Assembly: GCA_023390675.1 (NCBI GenBank)
Contig: JAEWCK010000258.1
Coordinates: 1-5,097 of the forward strand
Direction of reading: 5' to 3'
Length of the DNA: 5,097 nt
DNA from: Pseudomonadota bacterium
GTDB taxonomy: Bacteria; Pseudomonadota; Alphaproteobacteria; Sphingomonadales; Sphingomonadaceae
Shown here: in pieces, positions 1 through 5,097 of the stretch
Layout: each line of letters begins with the position of its first letter
Numbering within the stretch: position 1 is the stretch's first letter
The notes under the pieces: generated by a model
Database searches by the model: none
Told to the model about the DNA's origin: nothing
Seen by the model: the letters and a program-made list of their open reading frames with translations, nothing else
Program-made: the position numbers and the translations under genes

Positions 1-643
1 TGGGCGGTTGGTGCGGGGGGCGCGCGTTGGGGAGGGCGGGGAGGCCGGCGTCGCCGAGGCGCAGGCGGTGTGGGGGCAGATGTGCCTCGATGCGGGCCGC
101 GCGAGCGAGGGGTTCGGCTGGTTCAACAGGGCTGCGGCGCAGGGCCATCCGATGGCGCTCAACATGGTCGGGCGCTGCTACGATCTCGGCTGGGGCGTGG
201 CGGTCGACAAGGGCCGCGCCGCCGAATGCTTCCGCATCGCCGCGGAGCGCGGGCTCGACTGGGGCATGTACAATTACGCGACGGCGCTGACGCTGGGCGA
301 GGGCGTGGCCGAGGACAAGGCCGCGGCGCTCGGCTGGTTCGAGAAGGCGGCGGCATTGGGCAACGCCAAGGCAGTCAATTATATCGGCAGCTTCCACGAG
401 GACGGCTGGGTGGTGGCGCGGGATATGGCGAAGGCGGCGGGATGCTATGCACGGGCGGCCGAGGGCGGCGATTTCCGGGGCATGTTCAACCATGCGCGGA
501 TGCTGCTCGATGTGGGACGCGTGGATGAGGCGCGGGGCTGGCTGGCCCGCTGCGCCGAAAGCGCTACGCCGGCGTTCGCCGGGAAGGCGCGCGGCTGGCT
601 GCGCGGCTCGCGCTGGCCCGGGCTGGAGGATGCCCTTTGCTGA
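1..643 (+). CDS. Sel1-repeat (TPR-like) protein, 5' end outside the window
   Basis: This is a solenoid protein built of Sel1-like helical repeats, which usually act as protein-protein scaffolds. Numbering from the TTG at base 8, about five repeat units are visible, near residues 19-47, 48-83, 84-119, 120-155 and 156-186. The best units carry the typical pattern of a small-residue helix, a G-x-G-V turn (GWGV, GEGV) and an acidic/basic D-K stretch before A-x-x-W/C-F-x-x-AA-x-x-G. The first and last units are degenerate. There is no signal peptide or membrane segment in the visible part, so it is probably cytoplasmic. The frame is open to the left edge and no ribosome-binding site precedes base 8, so the true start very likely lies upstream. 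The gene overlaps the PiuC gene by 7 bases, which implies co-transcription and translational coupling. A Sel1 protein also neighbours piuC in Pseudomonas, but its role there is not known to me. The family call is firm; the function is open. Confidence 0.85.
   Translation, partial: GRLVRGARVGEGGEAGVAEAQAVWGQMCLDAGRASEGFGWFNRAAAQGHPMALNMVGRCYDLGWGVAVDKGRAAECFRIAAERGLDWGMYNYATALTLGEGVAEDKAAALGWFEKAAALGNAKAVNYIGSFHEDGWVVARDMAKAAGCYARAAEGGDFRGMFNHARMLLDVGRVDEARGWLARCAESATPAFAGKARGWLRGSRWPGLEDALC
625..629 (+). promoter_or_regulatory. Ribosome-binding site deciding the TTG start of piuC
   Basis: A GGAGG Shine-Dalgarno core lies inside the 3' end of the Sel1 gene. It is separated by 7 bases (ATGCCCT) from the TTG at 637. 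The ATG at 630-632 touches the core and is out of frame with the dioxygenase, so it cannot be the start. The spacing and the good family-like N-terminus (MLIAIPDLL) together select TTG. Confidence 0.7.
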
Positions 644-1320
644 TCGCGATCCCCGACCTGCTCTCGGCCGGCGAAGTCGCGCGGGTTCGCGGCATCATCG
701 ACGGCGCGGAATGGGTCGACGGGAACGCCACTTCGGGCGCGCAATCGGCGCTCGCCAAGAAGAATGAGCAGCTTCCGGAGGGAAGCGACGCGCACCGCGC
801 GGGCGGCGCGATCGTGCTCGACGCGCTGGCGCGGTCGCCGCTGTTCGTCGCGGCGGCGCTGCCGCTCAAGGTCTTCCCGCCCTTGTTCAATCGCTATGCG
901 GGCGGGCAGGCTTTCGGCGCGCATGTCGACAATGCCGTGCGGATCCAGCGCGGCAGCGACTTCCGCATCCGCTCCGACCTGTCGATGACGGTCTTCCTCG
1001 AGGACGCGAATGCCTATGACGGGGGCGAGCTGGTGGTCGAGGGGCAGTTCGGCGAGCAACGGGTGAAGCTGCCTGCGGGGCACGGGGTGCTCTACCCCTC
1101 GTCGAGTCTGCACCGGGTGGAGCCGGTGACGCGCGGCGCGCGGGTGGCGAGCTTCTTCTGGGTGCAGTCGATGGTCCGCGACGACGGGGCGCGGCGGATA
1201 TTGTTCGAGATGGACGGGGCGGTGCAGCGCCTCGCGGGGCAATTGGGGCAGGACGACCGCTCGGTGATCGAGCTGACCGGGGTCTATCACAATCTCCTGC
1301 GCCGCTGGGCAGATGCTTAA
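637..1320 (+). CDS. piuC: PiuC/YbiX-type Fe(II)/2-oxoglutarate-dependent PKHD hydroxylase
   Basis: This is a 227-residue, soluble, presumably cytoplasmic dioxygenase of the PKHD-type hydroxylase family (E. coli YbiX, Pseudomonas PiuC), full length for the family. The double-stranded beta-helix domain spans about residues 80-178 and is followed by the small C-terminal PKHD helix region to 227. The iron triad is intact: H96 and D98 in AHVD, and H159 in SSLHRVEPV. R169 in GARVASFFWVQS is the expected 2-oxoglutarate-binding arginine. The family is iron-regulated and sits beside TonB-dependent siderophore receptors; its substrate has not been firmly established, and a siderophore or related iron ligand is an inference. 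The start is TTG, chosen because GGAGG lies 7 bases upstream and because the next in-frame ATG is only at residue 117. The gene overlaps the Sel1 stop by 7 bases and is followed 59 bases later by a PepSY membrane protein, matching a piu-type iron locus. Confidence 0.93.
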   Translation: MLIAIPDLLSAGEVARVRGIIDGAEWVDGNATSGAQSALAKKNEQLPEGSDAHRAGGAIVLDALARSPLFVAAALPLKVFPPLFNRYAGGQAFGAHVDNAVRIQRGSDFRIRSDLSMTVFLEDANAYDGGELVVEGQFGEQRVKLPAGHGVLYPSSSLHRVEPVTRGARVASFFWVQSMVRDDGARRILFEMDGAVQRLAGQLGQDDRSVIELTGVYHNLLRRWADA

Positions 1321-1325
1321 CTGCG

Positions 1326-1355
1326 ATTGACTTGCAATAGCGTCAATGCAATGTC
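1326..1355 (+). promoter_or_regulatory. Possible promoter with overlapping inverted repeats (candidate operator)
   Basis: The gap after piuC holds TTGACT at 1327-1332, a good -35 match. At 17 bases spacing the -10 position (1350-1355, AATGTC) is poor. Two inverted repeats overlap it: ATTGAC at 1326-1331 with GTCAAT at 1342-1347, and TTGCA at 1332-1336 with TGCAA at 1347-1351. Each has a 10-base spacer and spans about 20 bases, the size of a dimeric-repressor site. A TTGC/GCAA palindrome upstream of an iron-locus gene would suit a Fur-family or similar metal regulator, but it is not a clear match to a consensus I can name. The AT content is also higher than the surroundings, as expected for a control region. 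Confidence 0.35.
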
Positions 1356-1364
1356 GCGCGCAAA

Positions 1365-1369
1365 GGGAG
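1365..1369 (+). promoter_or_regulatory. Ribosome-binding site of the PepSY gene, in a possible hairpin loop
   Basis: The GGGAG core lies 10 bases before the ATG at 1380. It is flanked by two copies of GCGCGC (1356-1361 and 1374-1379) that can pair into a 6-bp all-GC stem with a 12-base loop containing the core. The same copies are part of a 9-base direct repeat, TCGCGCGCA, at 1354-1362 and 1372-1380; the second copy ends on the A of the start codon. Confidence 0.55.
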
Positions 1370-1379
1370 ATTCGCGCGC

Positions 1380-2477
1380 ATGACCAGGATCCAGCTCCGC
1401 AACCTGTGGTTCCAGGTGCACAAATGGATCGGGCTGACGCTCGCGGTGCTGATCATCCCGATCTCGATCACCGGCGCGCTGCTGGTGTGGGACGAGCCTT
1501 TCCAGGCGTGGCTGCACCCCGAGCGGCACCATGCGAGCGTGCCGGCGTCGCTTCCGGTGACGGCCTATGCCGACGCCGCGCGGGCCGCGCTCGCGCCCGG
1601 CCAGCGGCTGTCGCGGATCGAACTCGGCAAGGACGAGCCGGTGATCGCCACCGCCACCAGGCCTTCCCGTGGCCGGCCGATGCGCGTGTCGGTCTATCTC
1701 GACCCCGCGACCGCGCGCGTGATCGCGACCGAGACCAGCGGGCAGGGCGTGTTCGCGGTGATGCATTCGCTGCATGGTTCGCTGATGCTGCCCGGCGTCG
1801 GGCGGCAGATCGTCGGCTGGATCGGTATGGCGATGCTGTTCTCGTCGCTGACCGGGCTGTGGCTGTGGTGGCCGACCGCCGGCCGGCTCCGCCGCGCGTT
1901 CCGCTTCGGGCGGCATCGCAATCTCGACCACAACCTCCACCAGACGTTCGGCTTCTGGATCGCGCTGCCGCTGTTCGTGCTTTCGCTGACCGGCGTGTGG
2001 ATCTCGTTCCCGAGCTGGTTCGCCGGCGTAGACGGGCCGCGGCCCAAGGGCCCGGACCGAGCCTTGCTGATGCGCGCCCAGCCGCTCGAGGCGCCGTCGA
2101 CTCCACTCGGCGATGCCGTGGCGCATGCCCAGGCGGCCGCTCAGGGTGCGGTGCGCTCGGTCGCTTGGCCGACCGACCAGAAGCCCGCATGGACGATCGA
2201 AATCGCCGCCAAGGGACCGTCGGCGCAGATCTCGATCGCCGACAAGGACGGCGCCGCCACGATCGCGCCGCGCGCCGCGCGGCCGCAGACCGAAACCACC
2301 GCACGGCTGATGCGGCGCATCCACGACGGCACCAATATGGGGCTCGTCTGGCAGATCATCATCTTCCTGGGCGGGCTGATCCCGGCGGGGCTGGCGATCA
2401 CCGGCGTGATCATGTGGTGGCGCGCGCGCGGCTGGCGCGGCGACCTCGCGGCACGGAAGGCGCGCGCGGCAGCCTAG
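1380..2477 (+). CDS. PepSY-associated TM helix (PepSY_TM) membrane protein
   Basis: This is a 365-residue inner-membrane protein of the PepSY_TM family, of the kind found beside siderophore receptors (FegB- or PiuB-like). Family members are thought to take part in reductive release or uptake of siderophore iron. Four hydrophobic segments are visible near residues 16-37, 143-164, 190-211 and 323-347. A periplasmic PepSY-like domain lies between the first two, and a second one between the third and fourth. Histidines expected at the membrane edges are present (H14, H129 and H132 in MHSLHGSL, H187 in NLHQTFGFW, H315 in RRIHDG) and are candidate heme or metal ligands by analogy, not shown here. 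Aromatic belts such as WLWWP and MWW end the helices. The C-terminus is short and basic. The FAD/flavodoxin reductase part found in the longer Pseudomonas PiuB is absent. It is on the same strand as piuC, 59 bases downstream, with its own ribosome-binding site and perhaps its own promoter. Confidence 0.88.
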   Translation: MTRIQLRNLWFQVHKWIGLTLAVLIIPISITGALLVWDEPFQAWLHPERHHASVPASLPVTAYADAARAALAPGQRLSRIELGKDEPVIATATRPSRGRPMRVSVYLDPATARVIATETSGQGVFAVMHSLHGSLMLPGVGRQIVGWIGMAMLFSSLTGLWLWWPTAGRLRRAFRFGRHRNLDHNLHQTFGFWIALPLFVLSLTGVWISFPSWFAGVDGPRPKGPDRALLMRAQPLEAPSTPLGDAVAHAQAAAQGAVRSVAWPTDQKPAWTIEIAAKGPSAQISIADKDGAATIAPRAARPQTETTARLMRRIHDGTNMGLVWQIIIFLGGLIPAGLAITGVIMWWRARGWRGDLAARKARAAA

Positions 2478-2578
2478 CTCCCTCTCCGCGCTTGCGGGGA
2501 GAGGGCTGGGGGGGAGGGGCAAGCGCGATGCACCCTCGACAGGCCCTCCCCCAACCCTCTCGCCTGAAGGGGAGAGGA
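2478..2578 (+). repeat. REP-like intergenic palindromic element between convergent genes
   Basis: Hairpin 1 pairs CCCTCTCC (2480-2487) with GGAGAGGG (2498-2505), plus a few inner pairs. Hairpin 2 pairs CCTCTC (2556-2561) with GAGAGG (2572-2577), with inner CC/GG pairs and a TGAA loop. The two halves are also inverted copies of each other: the G-rich run at 2501-2520 is nearly complementary to the C-rich run at 2543-2559, so the whole element could fold as one long stem around a central stretch at about 2521-2542. The style resembles dispersed intergenic repeats seen in GC-rich proteobacteria. It fills the gap between the PepSY gene and the dehydrogenase gene almost exactly. It may stop transcription from both sides, but neither hairpin is followed by a T-run, so a classical intrinsic terminator is not supported. 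Confidence 0.75.
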
Positions 2579-2588
2579 AGATTTTGAG

Positions 2589-5097
2589 TTATTCCCGCCC
2601 CAGCAGTACGCGCGCCTGACCCGCGATCTGGGCGAGCATTGCGGCGTTGGGCACCGCGGCCTGGCGGGCGCGGGCGACGAGCGCGGCGAACTGCTCGACG
2701 CGCGCGGCATTCTCCGCGAGCCATACATCTACCGCCGCCTGCGGGTCCTTGTCCTGGAGGCGGCTGAGGAATTCGAGGCGGAGCTGCTGGAAGTCGCGCG
2801 CGAGGCCGGCGATCAGCAGCCGCTCCCACACGTCGCCGCTGGTGATCCGCGCAGCGGTCGATTGCGCCCAGTCGAGACCCAGCGCCTGGCCGAGCGAAGT
2901 GAAGGCGCGGGTCAGCGCGGTCTCGTCGATGCCCTTGCGGACGCTGAGGTCGGCGAGGCCGACCGCGCCGTCCAGTTCGAACAGCTTGATCACCTTGGCG
3001 ACCAGCGCGCTCGGCGCGCCGGCTGCGACGAGCTTTGCCGAGATGCGGCTCGACTGCGCCTTGACCTCGTCGAGGAGCAGCGCCTTGGTCTGCTTGTCGA
3101 GCGCGTCGATGCCGGGCTTCAGCCGCTCGATGACTTCGGCGGGGCTAGCGCCCGGACGACATACGCGCAGCAGGTCGGCGACCTGGCCGCGCACCGCGAC
3201 CGCGACTTCGTCGAGCAGCGCGATGCGCGCGCCTTCGCCGATCTCGGCGGTCTCGACCGCTTCCCAGATCGCGGGCAGGCAGAACAGCCGCTCGGCGACG
3301 ACGAACATCGCCGCGATATCGGCCATCGCCGCGCCTTCCTCCTCGGCGAGCTCGAAGGGATGGAGCACGCCGAGACGGTTGATCACGCGATTGGCGAGCT
3401 TGGTCGCGACGATCTCGCCGCGCAGCCGGTGCTCCTCGATCGCCTTGCCGAACTTCTTCTGCATCGCCTTCGGGAAGGCGTCGCACAGATCGCGTTCGAG
3501 CGCCGGATCGTGGCCGAGCCGGCCGTGCTCGATCGCGTCCTGGAGCGCGAGCTTGGTCGAAGCCAGCAGCACCGCGAGCTCGGGCCGGGTGAGGCTTCGG
3601 CCCTCCTGCGCGCGGCGCAGTAGATCCTCGTTCGTGCCGAGGCCCTCCACCGCGCGGTCGAGCCGACCGGCGCTTTCGAGGATCTCGATGACGCGGACGT
3701 AGCTGGGCAGCGCGACCGGCCCGTCATTCTCCATGAACGAGAGCGCGAGCGTCTGGAGGCGATTGTCCTCGAGCACGAGGTGCGCGACGTCGTCGGTCAT
3801 CGCAGCGAGGAGCTTGTTGCGATCCTCGAACTCCAGCCGGCCCTCGATCATCTCGCGGTTGAGCGCGATCTTGATGTTGACCTCGTTGTCCGAGCAGTCG
3901 ACGCCCGCCGAATTGTCGATGAAGTCGGTGTTGATGCGCCCGCCATGCGACGCGAAGGCGATGCGGCCGGCCTGGGTGACGCCGAGATTGGCGCCTTCGC
4001 CGACCACCTGCGCGCGGACCTGCTCGGCATTGACGCGGAGACGATCGTTGGCGGGATCGCCGACATCGACATGGCTCTCGCTGGCAGCCTTGATGTAGGT
4101 GCCGATGCCGCCGAACCAGAGCAGCCCGACCTGCGCCTTGAGGATCGCCGAGATCAGGCTGGTGGGGTCGATTTCCTTGACGTCCAGCCCGAGCAGCTTC
4201 TGGACCTCGGGGCTCAGGGGAATCGATTTCTCGGTGCGCGGGAAGACACCGCCGCCCTTCGAGATCAGTCTGGGATTGTAATCGGCCCAGCTCGACCGCG
4301 GCAGCGCGAACATGCGGTCGCGCTCCGCCCATGACTTCGCCGGATCGGGATCGGGGTCGAGGAAGATGTGGCGGTGGTCGAACGCGGCGACGAGCTTGAT
4401 TGCCTTCGACAGGAGCATGCCGTTGCCGAACACGTCGCCCGACATGTCGCCGCAGCCCGCGACGGTGACGAGCTCGGACTGGATGTCGACGCCCATTTCG
4501 AGGAAGTGGCGGCGGACCGAGACCCAGCCGCCCTTGGCGGTGATCCCCATCGCCTTGTGGTCATAGCCGTGCGAACCGCCGCTGGCGAATGCGTCGCCGA
4601 GCCAGAAGTTGCGCTCGATCGCGATCGCATTGGCGACGTCGGAGAAGGTCGCGGTGCCCTTGTCGGCGGCGACGACGAAATAGGGGTCCTCGCCGTCGAG
4701 CACGCGAACCTTCTCGGGATGGACGACCTTGCCCTCGACGATGTTGTCGGTGACCGAGAGCAGCGTGCGGATGAAGATGCGGTAGCTCTCGGTGCCTTCG
4801 GCGAACCACGCGTCGCGGTCGGCCGCCGGGGAGGGGAGCTGTTTGGGATAGAAGCCGCCCTTGGCGCCGGTCGGCACGATCACGGCGTTCTTGACGCGCT
4901 GCGCCTTCATCAGCCCGAGAATTTCGGTGCGGAAGTCGTCGCGGCGGTCGGACCAGCGGAGCCCGCCGCGCGCGACCGGGCCGGCGCGCAGGTGCACGCC
5001 CTCGACGCGCGGGCTGTAGACCCACACCTCGAACATCGGTCGCGGCGCCGGCAGGTCGGGAACCTTCTTCGGGTTGAGCTTGAGCGAGACGTAGGAC
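2589..5097 (-). CDS. NAD-specific glutamate dehydrogenase, large (GdhB/180-kDa) class, C-terminal part
   Basis: The enzyme oxidatively deaminates L-glutamate to 2-oxoglutarate and ammonia with NAD+, linking amino-acid catabolism to the TCA cycle in the cytoplasm. The visible 835 residues are the catalytic and C-terminal portion of a protein that usually has about 1,500-1,600 residues. The reading frame stays open to the right edge, and the 20 residues before the ATG at 5036 read like family sequence, so that ATG is internal. Counting from that ATG, landmarks are RGGLRWSDRRDDFRTE (23-38), the lysine motif VPTGAKGG (54-61), AADKGTATFSD (123-133) with the likely catalytic aspartate, the dinucleotide-binding stretch VAGCGDMSGDVFGNGML (192-208), and GEGANLGVTQAGR (346-358). 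A helical C-terminal region of some 400 residues follows and ends in LLGRE and TAA. No frameshift or stop is seen. It is convergent with the iron-locus genes and separated by the palindromic element, so it is an independent unit; its promoter lies outside the window. Confidence 0.96.
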   Translation of the reverse strand, partial: SYVSLKLNPKKVPDLPAPRPMFEVWVYSPRVEGVHLRAGPVARGGLRWSDRRDDFRTEILGLMKAQRVKNAVIVPTGAKGGFYPKQLPSPAADRDAWFAEGTESYRIFIRTLLSVTDNIVEGKVVHPEKVRVLDGEDPYFVVAADKGTATFSDVANAIAIERNFWLGDAFASGGSHGYDHKAMGITAKGGWVSVRRHFLEMGVDIQSELVTVAGCGDMSGDVFGNGMLLSKAIKLVAAFDHRHIFLDPDPDPAKSWAERDRMFALPRSSWADYNPRLISKGGGVFPRTEKSIPLSPEVQKLLGLDVKEIDPTSLISAILKAQVGLLWFGGIGTYIKAASESHVDVGDPANDRLRVNAEQVRAQVVGEGANLGVTQAGRIAFASHGGRINTDFIDNSAGVDCSDNEVNIKIALNREMIEGRLEFEDRNKLLAAMTDDVAHLVLEDNRLQTLALSFMENDGPVALPSYVRVIEILESAGRLDRAVEGLGTNEDLLRRAQEGRSLTRPELAVLLASTKLALQDAIEHGRLGHDPALERDLCDAFPKAMQKKFGKAIEEHRLRGEIVATKLANRVINRLGVLHPFELAEEEGAAMADIAAMFVVAERLFCLPAIWEAVETAEIGEGARIALLDEVAVAVRGQVADLLRVCRPGASPAEVIERLKPGIDALDKQTKALLLDEVKAQSSRISAKLVAAGAPSALVAKVIKLFELDGAVGLADLSVRKGIDETALTRAFTSLGQALGLDWAQSTAARITSGDVWERLLIAGLARDFQQLRLEFLSRLQDKDPQAAVDVWLAENAARVEQFAALVARARQAAVPNAAMLAQIAGQARVLLGRE

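Noticed and set aside
630..632. ATG just after the GGAGG before piuC
   Set aside because: It touches the Shine-Dalgarno core and is out of frame with the dioxygenase. The TTG at 637 has proper spacing and frame.
445..1290. Long open frame on the minus strand (281 codons) opposite the Sel1 and piuC genes
   Set aside because: It is rich in R, P, A and H with no recognisable motif, and lies opposite a gene with an intact catalytic triad. It is a shadow frame caused by GC-rich codon use.
2480..2505. Classical rho-independent terminator after the PepSY gene
   Set aside because: The hairpin is good, but it is followed by a G-rich stretch and not a T-run, so I list it only as part of the palindromic element.
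1317..2522. Long open frame on the minus strand (401 codons) opposite the PepSY gene
   Set aside because: It has low-complexity R/P/H/G composition, no domain, and runs through the palindromic element and the regulatory gap. The plus-strand frame has clear membrane helices and family motifs.
1346..2587. 413-codon open frame on the plus strand overlapping the PepSY gene in another frame
   Set aside because: It is longer than the PepSY frame, but its product is arginine/alanine-rich without hydrophobic segments or motifs, and its tail is translated palindromic repeat. It is a shadow.
2647..3702. Serine/arginine-rich plus-strand open frame opposite the glutamate dehydrogenase
   Set aside because: It is the antisense shadow of a well-conserved enzyme, with biased composition and no domain.
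5034..5036. ATG that could be taken as the start of an 815-residue dehydrogenase
   Set aside because: The frame is open upstream to the window edge, the 20 preceding residues read like family sequence, and no ribosome-binding site precedes it. The protein class is about twice this long.

Overview
This 5,097-base window is very GC-rich, with strong G/C preference at third codon positions. Its protein content best fits an alphaproteobacterium of the Sphingomonas type. That assignment rests on my recognition of the protein families and the style of the sequence, not on a marker gene. All coding sequence looks like ordinary chromosome; there is no sign of phage, insertion sequence, CRISPR, tRNA or rRNA.

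The left half (1-2477, plus strand) is a three-gene group of the 'piu' type linked to iron uptake. It starts with the 3' part of a Sel1-repeat (TPR-like) protein cut by the window edge. A PiuC/YbiX-type Fe(II)/2-oxoglutarate dioxygenase follows, overlapping it by 7 bases and starting at TTG behind a good GGAGG. After a 59-base gap comes a four-helix PepSY-TM membrane protein. In Pseudomonas aeruginosa the siderophore receptor PiuA, the hydroxylase PiuC, the PepSY-containing PiuB and a Sel1 protein also lie together, so the grouping is conserved and points to handling of ferric siderophores. The missing TonB-dependent receptor may lie just upstream of the window. The 59-base gap holds a possible promoter with overlapping inverted repeats, which could be a metal-regulator operator, and a GC hairpin that would place the ribosome-binding site of the PepSY gene in its loop.

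Between the two halves (2478-2578) lies a palindromic, REP-like intergenic element made of two hairpins in inverted orientation. It sits exactly between two convergent genes.

The right half (2589-5097, minus strand) is the C-terminal portion of a large NAD-specific glutamate dehydrogenase (GdhB / 180-kDa class). It is intact as far as the window shows and continues beyond the right edge. It is a carbon/nitrogen housekeeping enzyme with no evident functional tie to the iron genes.

I did not find a convincing undescribed system. The items most worth a second look are the regulatory gap at 1321-1379, the Sel1 protein coupled to PiuC, and the palindromic element.
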